Positions 1-10,157 of a stretch of DNA of 64,000 nucleotides are shown piece by piece. This stretch comes from Helichrysum umbraculigerum (lineage: Eukaryota; Streptophyta; Magnoliopsida; Asterales; Asteraceae). Positions within the stretch are counted from its first letter, which is position 1, and the number at the start of each line of letters is the position of its first letter. The notes beneath the pieces are model-generated. The model had not been told where the DNA came from, ran no database searches, and saw only the letters and a list, made by a program, of their open reading frames with translations. Location: positions 96,618,337 through 96,682,336 of the forward strand of contig CATIUR010000004.1 in assembly GCA_949592205.1 (NCBI GenBank), in the 5' to 3' direction. Made by a program: the position numbers and the translations under genes.

Positions 1-1107
1 TTCTTGTTGAATAGTGTCTGACCCTCGATAAATTTTGTGAGATTATCGTCTTGACTAGTGATAGGCACAATGGTCTTTGTGGTATCACTAGGTGGGCTGA
101 CATCTAGTGCAGTTAAGGATAACGGTTGGTTGTAGGTAAGTTGTGGTTGTTGTGGGTAGGTTGGGTATCTTGGTTGGTATTTGGGTTGAAAGGTTGGTTG
201 GTTATTTCGTGGAGGGTATTGAGTGTTTCGAGTCCTAGGTGGAGAAGTTCGAGCGAAACCAGGTGGATTCTGTGGTCGAGCTGGGAATTGTGCGTAGTAG
301 ACCGTGTCGTTAGCTGGATCTTCGTTCTCAACTTGATATTCTTCCGTGGAAAGGTGAGCACAGTTCTGGCAAGCCTGAACTTGGTGGATCTGCTGCGGTT
401 GTTTCTTTAGCTCTCCCAATTGTTTCGTCAACAACTCAACCTGTTTACTCAAGGATTTGATCGTCTTGGGCTGAATTTGCTTGTAGGAGGATAGAGGTAG
501 TGATGAGGATTGCTCATCTGTCTTCCAGTCGTGATGGTGCATCGTCATATTCTCGATCAGGTTCCAAGTTTCTTCATCTGTGAGTTGCATGAAGTTACCT
601 TGAGCAGCGGCGTCAAGGGTGATGTGGTGGTTCGGAACAAGACCGTTGTAAAACATGTATAACTGGGCAATCTTTTCGAGTTGGTGGTTTAGACATTTAT
701 TCAGAAGTATCTTGAATCGTTCCCATGCCGTGTAGATAGACTCATCATAAGCTTGATGGAAGTTTGTGACGTCATTCTTGGACTTGGTTTGTTTGGATGG
801 AGGAAAGTATTTGGTTAGATATTTGGTAGCCATATCTGTCCATGAGGTGACTGAGCCGGTCTCAAGTCACTCAAACCATGTATGGGCATGAAGAGCGAGA
901 GAATAGGGGAACAAGTATAGGCGGACTACATCCTTCTCAACCCCGTTCTCCTTGTAAGAGTTAGAAATCTGAATGAATTTCTCGATATGGGCGTTAGGGT
1001 CATCACGGGGTAAACCGTGGAACTGACAATTGTCCTTGATAAGTTGAACGATGTGGTGTTTAAGTTCAAAAGATGCGCCTTCGATCACCGGATAGCTGAT
1101 GGGTCCT
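1..1107 (-). pseudogene. E0 gag, main body (Athila-type Ty3/gypsy), broken and cut by the window edge
   Basis: Capsid-type Gag of the outermost element. Reading leftwards from 1107 the frame stays open to base 1 except for one TGA at 867-869. Residues resembling the E1 gag at 21174 are obvious: a CQFHGL block, an N-A-H block, then a WERFK-like core near 700-725 and LDAAAQGNFM near 595-625. The C-terminal third is rich in Q, P and N and has CQNC followed by H but no complete zinc knuckle. The N-terminal ~65 codons lie at 47354-47550, separated by the E1 insertion. The remaining pol genes of E0 lie left of the window. The TGA makes it non-functional unless read through. Family assignment is by similarity to E1 and is secure at superfamily level. 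Confidence 0.85.
1103..1107. repeat. Target site duplication of E1 (left), GTCCT
   Basis: GTCCT lies directly before the TG of the E1 5' LTR and is repeated at 47349-47353 directly after the CA of the 3' LTR. A perfect 5-bp duplication proves the 46.2 kb segment is one insertion. Confidence 0.95.
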
Positions 1108-1652
1108 TGATGTGACGTAAAAAGTCATGTTTTTAGAAGCTTTATTCCTCACATTTTGAACCTTTCTTTAGTGAAAACATTCCAAAACATTGATTATTTA
1201 CTAAAATACACTAAAGTGGTTCAAAAGTAGACGTTGTGATAAAAATCACTGAAAACACTATGAAAATGCACAAAACAAAGCATTTTAATACAGGCCGATT
1301 CCTCCGACCTCATTTTCCTGTCAAGACACACTTCCTAACTTCCACCATCTATTGTACAGGTAAAATCGAGACAGGAAAATCTGGAATCAAGTGAAACGGC
1401 CAAAGGACGGAGAAACCACTACGCTTTCAGAGCCATTAAAAGTCATTTCGGCTACGCCTAAGCTCTACACATCCAATTTCTGTGAAATTGGCATCATTAG
1501 AAGCGTAATGGAATTACGAAACCACAGGCGAAAGAATCGAGTCAAACGGACGCATAACGAAGGAGATACGGACGTTTTAAGCAACGAACGAAATCAGACG
1601 GAGACCGTATACGGCCTCAGGCACTGTATACGGCCCATATAAGACCGTATAC
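1108..1652 (+). repeat. E1 5' LTR, first part (U3)
   Basis: First 545 bp of the 5' LTR, matching 44917-45447 of the 3' LTR with scattered substitutions. It stops inside the palindromic GTATACGGCC array where copia A inserted. Compared with the 3' LTR it has an extra 19 bp carrying one more GTATACGGCC unit (around 1619-1637). A short open frame at 1391-1642 recurs in the other LTR copy but has no protein-like features. Confidence 0.95.
1606..1652. promoter_or_regulatory. E1 U3 palindromic array, left part (CCGTATACGG units)
   Basis: Repeated CCGTATACGG and close variants, which are perfect or near-perfect palindromes. The array continues at 19081-19131 after the copia A insertion and then runs into the TATA box at 19206. 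The same array is intact in the 3' LTR at 45414-45489. Function unknown; position suggests an upstream promoter element. Confidence 0.7.
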
Positions 1653-2236
1653 TGTAAGTCCCCTAGTTTTAGGATCGATAACTTCGTTATCTTTAGTATT
1701 AAGGTGCGGAATCCCTCAATACGGTGTTATCTTACTAGTAACGAATACGTTCGTAATTGCGTTTCTAAAGCTTAACTTTAAACGAATAATACGTCAAAGC
1801 CTAGCTGTTAGGTTTAAGTTTTCTCTGGGTTTAGTGAATTCGCAGATCAGAAAAATGCCAAAAAGTTATGTTTTTCACGTATGAAAAACATTATATACGA
1901 TCAGCTTGTCTCGGCTCGCATGGGCCAGCGAGTTCGGTCCAACTTGCAGCCCAAGCCCAATAAAGGACTCGGCTCGCTAGACTCAAGCTTCGCGAGTTCA
2001 GATCTCACCTCACAGCTCAACTCGCTGCGACTTGAGATCTCGACTCGTCTCGCATGAAACGTCTATTATTTATTTCGTATTTAAACATTCGTCTAACTTA
2101 GCATAATAATATGTTTAACGAATATTACTAACAAAACAAATATTTATTTACAAATCTAAACCAATATACAAACGTAATAATAATTACACCAGTCCTATTT
2201 CAAGCTAGATATGTTGTCACACTCTATGTTCCAACA
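1653..2236 (-). repeat. Copia A 3' LTR
   Basis: Begins TGTAAGTCCC and ends TTCCAACA on the plus strand; same length as the 5' LTR at 18497-19080 with about six substitutions. It contains the ACTCGC/GCGAGT array at 1907-2053. Confidence 0.95.
1907..2053. promoter_or_regulatory. Copia A LTR motif array (GCGAGT/ACTCGC), 3' LTR copy
   Basis: Alternating ACTCGC and GCGAGT half-sites with the near-palindrome TTCGCGAGTT. The functional copy is in the 5' LTR at 18751-18897, directly upstream of the TATA box. Confidence 0.7.
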
Positions 2237-2250
2237 GACTCCCCCTTGAC
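2237..2250 (-). promoter_or_regulatory. Copia A polypurine tract
   Basis: Read on the minus strand this is CAAGGGGGAGTC abutting the 3' LTR, the position and composition of the plus-strand primer used in reverse transcription. Similar tracts recur inside the 3' gene near 4057, 4203 and 5200. Confidence 0.85.
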
Positions 2251-2290
2251 AATAGCTCTAGCGTCTTTATCTTCACGCTGTCTTTGATCT

Positions 2291-3315
2291 TCATTTGTAA
2301 ATCTTACTGCCTACGTAAATCTTCATCTTGATACAAGTCTTAACCATCAACTGATAATCTCTTGCTAAATCAGCCCATTCAATAGTCGTCAAAATTCTGT
2401 TCTCATTTAACTTTAACAGATCTTTTCTCGACATATTCATCAGGTGTCGATGATCATAAACTCTAAAGATTTCTCTTTCACCACCTTCAACCTCATCATC
2501 AACTTCAACCATAACAGCTTCTCCAGTTCCTGAATCCACGTGCCAACTCTTCATATTTCCCAGAATATCCTGTGGCATTGTCTTCAGTGGAATCTGCTGT
2601 ATGCATCTAACAGCTGGATAAATCTTTCTCCTCCTTCTTCTTCCAGTTCTTTGACTTATCTCTTGTAGTTTCACAGTTTTTCCCTTTCTTGGCTTAATCT
2701 GAACAAACTTATTTGTACCAACCTCACGTCTAATGATTCTTTCAACACGATCAGCATAATCATCACGACTTGGGTTGTTTATCTCTAATCTAGCCAAATC
2801 ACGTATCTCATAACGTGGTAGAGAACTAAACACTGCAAGCTTTCTTTCTAAATATTGAACCCCGTCATATCTTTTGATTGCAAAAAGCTTTAGCTCAGAG
2901 TCAAAGTACCATCCAATAATCCCTTTACGAGGAACATGTTTTCCCGTAATATCAACTTCTGAAACTCCAATCTTCTTCTTCAGCTTTGGAAGTTTCCTAA
3001 GAAAAACAGCAGGATTCTTGGTAGGAATCAAAGTTTCATCTTTTTCAGAATCGGTTGAGTCATCGATTTCATCATCTACATCGACAACCATTGGACCTTG
3101 TTCATTTTCAATAATAACTTCTGTCCTAGATGGGCTCACATGGTGTTCATCTATATTCGCATCTGGATCTACACCAATGTCTTGCACAATCTCAGGTACA
3201 GCAGTCCAATCAGTAGGTGGTAGAAATTCTCCATCCTCAAGATCAAAATCAATATCTTCATCTATCTCATCAAAAATGTCATCTTCCGAATCAGATAGAT
3301 CAAGCATTTCCAATC
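2291..3315 (-). CDS. Copia A 3' gene, exon 6 (C-terminal domain)
   Basis: Last exon, about 341 codons. The 3' splice site CTCTTAG precedes 3315, and the phase fits exon 5 (one base left from exon 5 plus GA). The first part is very acidic (D/E-rich); then comes a basic block (RTGRRRRRK) and a domain also present in copia B. Both proteins share a DGVQY motif, a run of I-R-x-L-A-x-L, N-P-x-x-x-D-Y-A and R-R-E-V, and an I-P-L block, so this domain is conserved between the two elements (B: 22403 to about 23110). The stop is at 2291-2293, 40 bp before the PPT. Function unknown; not a recognised envelope protein and no membrane segment is seen. Confidence 0.7.
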
Positions 3316-3979
3316 CTAAGAGAAAACCACAAATACAAATCAATATTAATAATTAAAACTCTCTTATCGATTTCCCTGAATCAATCTAAGAATTTCTTTA
3401 TTACTTCTTTTGTATATTTTAACGCAATTTACAAATAACTTATAAAATCTTTCATTGATTGCCCCGAATCAATCCAAAATCTCTTAAGTCTACTTAACAA
3501 ATATTAATTAATTTTAAATTCTAATGCTTTGTGAATAATCACCAAACATTTAAATTTACTATTAATTACCTTATATAATTTCCAAGTGTTAATTGATCTG
3601 ATTTATTATCAAGTTAACCTTTAAATTATATATCATTTGTCTAGTTAATACTAATACATTTTTAACTTATTAATTACTTATATACCTTACGGTCTTAAGT
3701 CCATAATCAAATCTAAAATGCATATGTTATTATAAAATTTTGACCGCCGAAATTAATCGGAACACGCCGCTCGACTACTCAATGAGTAGGAAGTCTTTCG
3801 ATCACTATTTTATCTTAACATAATTATATAAACTTAAATTACATCAAACATATTTTACTTAAAATAATAATAACCCTAATAATAAGCCGAATATATTTAC
3901 ACAATAAATTAAGTTTACATTTGTTCACTACAAACTATTACAAATATTACAGTACTATGATAATACTAAGCTATCTTAC
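3316..3979 (-). other. Intron 5 of the copia A 3' gene
   Basis: AT-rich 664-bp stretch with no coding signal, starting with donor GTAAG at 3979 (minus strand) and ending with acceptor TTAG at 3316. Phase 1 on both sides. Inferred from the sequence only. Confidence 0.6.
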
Positions 3980-4628
3980 CAGCTTCAGTATCACCCGGTA
4001 CAGTCTTATCTGCACTTGTACCCGCTCCAGAACCACTAGCACCAGCATGACCACCAGACTCCCCCTGAATCGTAGCTTGCTCACCAGTCTTTGAAGGACC
4101 AGTCTGCTCACCACCTTCTGGTGCATTGGGATCATCGTCTTTGTCAGAATCTCTCTTCCTCTTCAGCTCATCCTCTTTACAAGACTCCAGATATACCAAT
4201 ATCTCCCCCTGAGTAGACTGTCCTGAATGCGATCTCAAGACCAGACTCTCCAAAGAAGATAACTTCAATCTCTACACATTGAAGTCCGCAAGTAAAGTCT
4301 CATGAGTCTTCATCAACAGATTGTACGATTCACTCTGCTTGAGTATCTGCTGAGCAAGAAGAAGATTGTTCGACACCAGCTCTGGAATCTGAGAAGTAAG
4401 CTTCTCTAAATCCTTTACCCTAGACTCTAAGGATGTAATCCTTTCAGCATCATTCATTGGAGTAACAGGTATCGTTGTAGGTCCAGGCGGTGTAAGAGAC
4501 TCTATATGCCAGTCTCTAGTCAGCGGTGTATGAGGTTGAGACAACGCTTGCGTAAGCAAGTTCGTCACAAATCTTGCTGCTTTGTTCGTCGGAAAGTTCG
4601 CCGCACGAACTAGATCAGCAACCTCATG
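3980..4628 (-). pseudogene. Copia A 3' gene, exon 5 (coiled-coil region), with an in-frame TAG
   Basis: Begins after acceptor TTTACAG at 4629 and ends at donor CTG|GTAAG (3980/3979). The frame joins exon 4 in phase 0. It carries a heptad-like segment (ITSLESRVKDLEKL, minus strand near 4390-4450) predicted to form a coiled coil, then a charged K/R/D/E block and a G/S/T-rich tail. An in-frame TAG at 4272-4274 interrupts it; the same frame continues on the other side, so this is a nonsense mutation or read-through codon. Two polypurine-like tracts (4057, 4203) are embedded in the coding sequence. Confidence 0.65.
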
Positions 4629-4733
4629 CTGTAAAGTTAAACACAATTAAAATCAGTTATTGTTACAGATTACTCTGTCTCAAACTCTAATTAATTGCAT
4701 AACACTCATAGTTATAGAACTTATATCGCAGAC

Positions 4734-5250
4734 CTGAAGTGGTACAGACATCTGTTCAGTAACCACCGGTGCATCCATCTCCACCTGTGGTGTATCTTGA
4801 GCAACTGTATACAGAATTAACTGTCTCAGTTTAACTCCTGATAAACAACAAGTTAAGATTATTTAACTTTTATAATCAATACTAACCTTCTCGAATAGTC
4901 AGCGTTCTCGGACGCTTCATCAATTGAGTATCAATCACCTCAATATCATCCTCCATAATACTCTTACCCTTCCTCTTCTTTTCAGAAGCAGATGGAGGAG
5001 GAGAAGATGTATTCTCAGAATCATCATCCGAAGCCGTCTCACCATCACGACCTCTAGATGATCTAATAGGATCCTAAAGTTTGAATATATTAAACATTTA
5101 TGATTAGCATAAGCTCTATCATACAAGTTCTATATATTTAAGATTAATCAGATATAATACCTCAGTCGGTACAACAACTGATTCATCTAGCTGTATCTGC
5201 TCCCCCTCAAGTAAGACAACTTCTGGGTTTGCAGCCTCAGCTTCAGCTTC
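4734..5250 (-). CDS. Copia A 3' gene, exons 2-4 with introns
   Basis: Three short exons: exon 2 5161-5250 (90 nt, phase 0), exon 3 4887-5073 (187 nt), exon 4 4734-4804 (71 nt). Each is bounded by GT donor and AG acceptor on the minus strand (acceptors AAACAG, CTTTAG, ATACAG; donors GAG|GTAT, AAG|GTTAG, CAG|GTCTG). Translated across the joins, the frame stays open: an E/A-rich stretch, then S/D-rich sequence with basic patches (EKKRKGKS, MKRPR) that could be nuclear localisation signals, then a short linker. Frame coherence across four short introns is the main evidence that the introns are real. Confidence 0.65.
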
Positions 5251-5407
5251 CTGTTTGGTTAATGATATTTATATTTTAAAATCAGAAATAATATCCAAAT
5301 AACTAAATATCTATATCATAATCATTATATAATAATATTATGCATCTATGATTAATAAAACAATCTATCAACTAAGCATCTATATTATTATATAAATAAA
5401 ATATTAC

Positions 5408-6469
5408 CTCAGATGGTGCAAAATAACTATCAATATCCTGAAGCAAAGGATTTGTTGCATCATCATTCTGCTCCAAAACCTCTTGCACAACTTGTGCAGC
5501 AACCTCTTGATTCACTTGCTGATCAACCTGACCAGCCTGAATAAGAACATCCTCAAGGAGCCCTTGTGGATCTTCAGGTTGAGCCTCCTCAGCAGCAGGT
5601 TCCGGTACAACATCAGCATCAGCATCAGCAGGAGCAGCAGCAGCAGGAACAACGTCTAACCACCCATGATTTGGCGGTGCAACGTAGTTCGGGTCAATAA
5701 CATACCCAAATAGTGGTCTAACCTCAGGTTTCACCACTCCCTCTTTCCTAACCGTCTGCATAAACATGGCGTTATACCCACGATGGTCAATCGTATTAAC
5801 CACTATATGTGGTTCAGGTATAGCCAAATCCGGTAGACGCACACGGATAATCAACATGCAAAATCGCGGGTAAACCAAAAATCTTGATCTAACAGACCCC
5901 GATATCTGTTTCGCAATCTCACCAAAAAGATAATCACAAAAACTGTATGGTTTATTATAAACCAGTGACAGCGCAGCCGATAAAATCGCAGGCCTCAACT
6001 CATCAAATCCACCCTTCTTTGCTGCAAAAACGATATTCATCACGTGCCAGAGAAACCTCCACTGACCAATAACCAGAGGTTTCTGGAACTGACGTCCGCG
6101 TCTATCTCCCGTATAACCCATACAGCCTATAGCACCCTCTATAAAAATCCATAGGATACTCAATATCCCCATTCTCCTGTTCTACTGTCCCTAGCTGCAA
6201 AATCTCACGGAGATTACCAGCCGAAAATGTAACAGGTTGTCCACTAACCGTAGCTCGAATCTCTGGCGGATTGACAGATTCGTCATATACTATATCCGTC
6301 CAGAAATCGTTCAGTATAGCCTGAGAGATAGGAGGATTGGCCGTAATGGCGTATCTAATCCGTGATCGTGCAAGAAAACGAAGAATATCAGCAACCCTGT
6401 CAGCCCGCTTGGCCTCAAGGTTCAGACCCACCAAAATATTGTGGCCCTTATCAAATGCTCTAGCCATAT
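5408..6469 (-). pseudogene. Copia A 3' gene, exon 1 (N-terminal domain), frameshifted
   Basis: The ATG at 6467 lies two bases after a strong 3' splice site (TTTTACAG at 6470), so the message is probably spliced onto an upstream leader. The exon ends at donor GAG|GTAATA (5408/5407). The N-terminal domain (about 250 aa) matches the B protein: an R-I-R-Y-A-I segment, F-W, I-R-E-I-L-Q-L, then after a one-base frameshift at about 6110-6160 the blocks W-R-F-L, A-L-S-L-V-Y-N-K-P-Y-S-F and Y-P-R-F. Similar domains are widespread in Asteraceae gene models, often mislabelled as longin-like proteins; the true role is unknown. An A/P/E/Q-rich linker follows. The full six-exon gene spans 2291-6469. Confidence 0.7.
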
Positions 6470-6736
6470 CTGTAAAATAAACACAAACAACATATATATT
6501 TTTAATGCACGATTAAAAATCTTTAAACTATAACATATTATGAATCGAGATTCATCAAACATCTTAGTTTAAAATTGAAATTATATATAACTTGTTACAA
6601 AAATAGTCTCAAGTCGTATATAAAAATTTAACTTATAACTAAACAGTCTTAAGTCTAATTTAAATCCATTATATAAAATTTATTACTTAAAAAGTCTTAA
6701 CATTTATATAACTACTTTAAAATTTATCTAAGTCCT

Positions 6737-7400
6737 GGACTCGCATAAACTGGCTAAGCGAATCAAGATCAACTCGTTTCGCTTATCAACTCGCTTCACT
6801 CATCAACTCGCTACATTGATCAACTCGCTAAACTTATCAAGCGGCTATTGAAGTGAACTCGCTAATCACATCGATTCGCTAGTCAACTCGCTGCGAGTTG
6901 ATTCAAAACGTCAACTCGTTTGATGAACTGCCGTCGCGAGTTAGTTTTCAAAATCGATTAATCTTGTAATTTTAACATGATCTATCGATTGTTTTACGTT
7001 CATTGATGTTTGTTTAACATAAACCCTAAAAATCCATGTCCAATAACATCTTAATCGACGCAAATCGTTTAGTTTATAACCCAAAACCCTAAGTTTATAA
7101 AAACTTCGATTTCTCATTATTTACACGGTGAAATCCATAGTATTATACCTCAAAATGTTCGTAAATTGAAGATGTATAAAGTCTACGGATTGAAAAACTC
7201 GTTCCCGTACTCTAAAAATCGAAATCAAGCGAAAAGTAAATATTGCCTCGTTTCGCCTGTAAGCCGGATTCGCAAACTTTAGTGAACTCGCGAAGTTTGT
7301 GGGTTCGGTGGGTTGGCTTGACTCGTTTGACCCTCTTTATACTTTGTATCCGATTCGCGAGATTTCAAACGGATCCGCAAGTCGATGTCAACTCGCAGGA
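6737..7400. repeat. Copia A spacer motif array (ACTCGC/GCGAGT)
   Basis: Many copies of AACTCGCT, ACTCGC and GCGAGTT, densest at 6737-6945 and again at 7255-7400. The same motif forms the arrays in the A leader (18066-18300) and A LTRs. Confidence 0.7.
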
Positions 7401-8767
7401 CTATTTTAAAACGCGAATTTAATTCTAAGTGTAAATTAAAAACCCATTATTTGTACAAGTCTAAAATAAAATTATTTTTAACTTGTATTTGTTACGTTTG
7501 TTCAACTCAAAAATATTCAGTATAATTTAATTCCAAAGGGTAATTCTGATAAACACAAAAACTTAAATTAAAAACAAATAAACATACGATAAAAATACAA
7601 CTATATAAATATTAGTATCAAGTACCATTTTATTAATCACTCGAAACAAAGTAAATATACAAAATAAATAAGATTTTATCTGCTTAGGGATCATATTAGT
7701 AAGAATAAGCAATTAATTATATATTAAAAAGTCTAAGCAGATTGGTAGTATACATACCTCATGAAATTCAAGGAAATTACTGTAAAATTACAACTAAATT
7801 TATCATTTATACACTTATATTTATAAAATTATATCTTAGGTACCTTTATCCACATAAAATAATTAATAAATGCATTACTCACATAAAGTGAATATATATA
7901 TTTTTTATATAGATAGTTCAAGACGATTACCGGTATTATGATCCACATAAACAAATTATACTCAATTTTCTAAGCAAACACTTTATTGTTAGTATGAGTA
8001 TTATCAAGTGCTTCCTATTATATGACATACAGAAGAATTTCAAATAAAACTCATAACACTGTATCATTAAATTTCAAGGTAGCGGTTACTAAATGATGTA
8101 TCTTTTCGAAACATATAACATACACTTGAATTTTTAAGGTTAGACAAATATCAAACATACATTGAATATGCTATGTTATCTAAGTCTGTACGTAGTACAA
8201 CAGAAGATCCCTTCTAGCATAATTCAAAATATATTTAAGAATATTAATTTAATTAAAGGTTTCAGTTCTGTACTTAGTACAACAAGGTTACCAGTAATTA
8301 AGTTAATACCCATATTGCTACTATTTGTCACTTTAAATAAAATGCATGATAACATTGTATGGTAATACCATCATTCAACATTTAAGACTTAATGTCATAC
8401 ATCATAGAATAGTAACACAAGATAATAAACAAGTAATTAATTAACTTCTTAAGACTTAGAAAATTTCATATAATTTGCCTACCAGTACATCATATGATGA
8501 AGCCATCTAATGTTTTTACTAAAAATAGACAAATTATAACTTGTGGATATAGGTGTATAATCAAATAAATATAAACACATACCTGATAGAACCGTTGTAG
8601 TTCTAAAGCAACTTTATTTGAACCTACTACCATATCATACTTAGGACTTAAGCTTATTATTGTGAAGCTTATTCTCCTAATGTACTATCATATCCCTTAG
8701 TTTTTGCAAATAAAAACTTAAATGAAGGCGATTCCCTTTAGGTAACAAGCAAATGAATGCCATACGC

Positions 8768-8770
<3 letters not shown>

Positions 8771-8800
<30 letters not shown>
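8771..8800 (-). repeat. A30 tract 54 nt downstream of the copia A pol stop
   Basis: Thirty uninterrupted T on the plus strand (A in the element's sense). Copia B has a T14 tract at the matching place (27563-27576). Confidence 0.85.
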
Positions 8801-8804
<4 letters not shown>

Positions 8805-8854
8805 GAACACAGAAATACTAACTATTACAAAAAAAAATACCCTTGGAAGACTAA

Positions 8855-10157
8855 TCACTCTGGATTTCTCATTCCGTTTAGTTGAACCAACGACTCAAAT
8901 CTTGCTCTGTCGAACACCTTTGTATATAAGTCTGCTAAGTTATCCAATGATGGAACCTTAACTAACTTTATCAACTTTTTCTCAGCACAATCTCTAATAA
9001 AATGATGTCGAATATCAATATGCTTAGTTTTACTGTGCTTCACCGGATTATTGGTGATCGACATAGTAGATTCGTTATCAATCATCATAGGAGTATTGGT
9101 TATATTTAACCCGTAATCCCGCAGTTGCTGTTGAATCCAAAGTACTTGTGAGCAACAGTTGCCAGCTGCAACATACTCAGCTTCACATGTAGAAATGGCT
9201 ACCGAGGTTTGCTTCTTGCACTGCCAGGATACTAATCTACCTCCTAGGAATTGACATCCTCCGGTCGTAGATTTCCTATTCTGATTGCTTCCTCCGTAAT
9301 CCGAATTAGTATAAGCTACGAGATCTAAGTCTCCATCAATCGGATACCAAAGACCCAGCTTAGGTTTCCCTTTGAGGTAACGAAAGATTCGTTTAACAGC
9401 TTGCATATGTGACTCTTTCGGATTAGCCTGATATCTTGCGCATAAACAGACAGCAAACATTATGTCAGGCCTAGAGGCTGTAAGATACATTAGTGATCCA
9501 ATCATGGCTCTATAAAGAGTTGGATCCACATCGCTATCACTCGATGTATCTGGACCTAGTCCATGATTGACTGGAATTGGAGTATTGTAGACCTTACTTT
9601 CATCCATCTTAAAGCGTTCTAATAGCTCATATGTATATTTAGATTGATGAATAAAGAATCCATCCTTCTTTTGATCAACTTGTAATTCTAAGAAGAAATT
9701 CAACTATCCCATTGCAGACATTTCAAACCTTTTTCTCATAACTTGTTCGAATTCTTGACACATCTTTTCATCAGACGATCCAAAGATAATGTCATCAACA
9801 TAAACTTGCACGAGAAGAAAGTCTTTCTTTTTCCACTTCACAAACAGTGTACTATCAATCGATCCTCTTGTAAATCCATTCTCAAGTAGATACGTTGATA
9901 GTGTTCCATACCATGCCCTAGGTGCTTGATGTAATACATATAGAGCCTTATTCAAACGATATACTCTATCTGGATACTCAGGATCAGCAAACCCTGGCGG
10001 TTGTGAAACATACACCAATTCTTCCACTTTGCCATACAAAAAGGCACTCTTAACATCCAACTGATACACTTTTATACCAAAATATGATGCGAATGCTAAG
10101 AATACTCTAATTGCTTCTAGCCTAGCAACTGGTGCAAACACTTCGTTGTAGTCAATA
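8855..10157 (-). pseudogene. Copia A pol, C-terminal part: reverse transcriptase palm to RNase H
   Basis: Copies RNA into DNA and degrades the template. From 10157 leftwards: Q-L-D-V-K-S-A-F-L (first catalytic Asp), then YVDD (both catalytic Asp intact), then an in-frame TAG at 9704-9706 after F-E-M-S-A-M-G. The same frame continues to RNase H with the S-R-P-D, T-G-G-C-Q-F-L and E-A-E-Y (catalytic Glu) motifs and ends with TGA at 8855. Its 5' half is at 13096-15241, across solo LTR C1. Apart from the TAG and the C1 insertion the domain looks complete. Confidence 0.9.

Larger units (their letters stand above)
6470..8854 (-). other. Copia A noncoding spacer between pol and the 3' gene
   Basis: 2.4 kb, AT-rich, no credible coding sequence. 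It holds the ACTCGC array (6737-7400), a pair of CTGTAC/GTAC hairpin motifs (8186-8203, 8268-8286) and a T30 tract (8771-8800). Blocks between about 7680 and 8700 are collinear with the spacer of copia B (26640-27480), for example TTAGGGATCATAT, TATTGTTAGTATGA, AACATACACTTGA and TACTATCATATCCC. This noncoding conservation between diverged elements suggests an RNA or splicing role. Confidence 0.65.

Noticed and set aside
1391..1642. 83-codon plus-strand open frame (also 45200-45568)
   Set aside because: Lies in LTR U3, is shared only because the LTRs are copies, and has no protein-like features.
2874..3356. 160-codon plus-strand open frame
   Set aside because: Shadow of exon 6 of the copia A 3' gene; S/P-rich because it is antisense to acidic codons.
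2291..6469. Copia A 3' gene as a viral envelope gene
   Set aside because: No signal peptide, membrane segment or glycoprotein features; basic patches and coiled coil point to a soluble, perhaps nuclear, protein.
8162..8365. 67-codon plus-strand open frame in the copia A spacer
   Set aside because: Not conserved in the B spacer, where only the noncoding blocks are kept.
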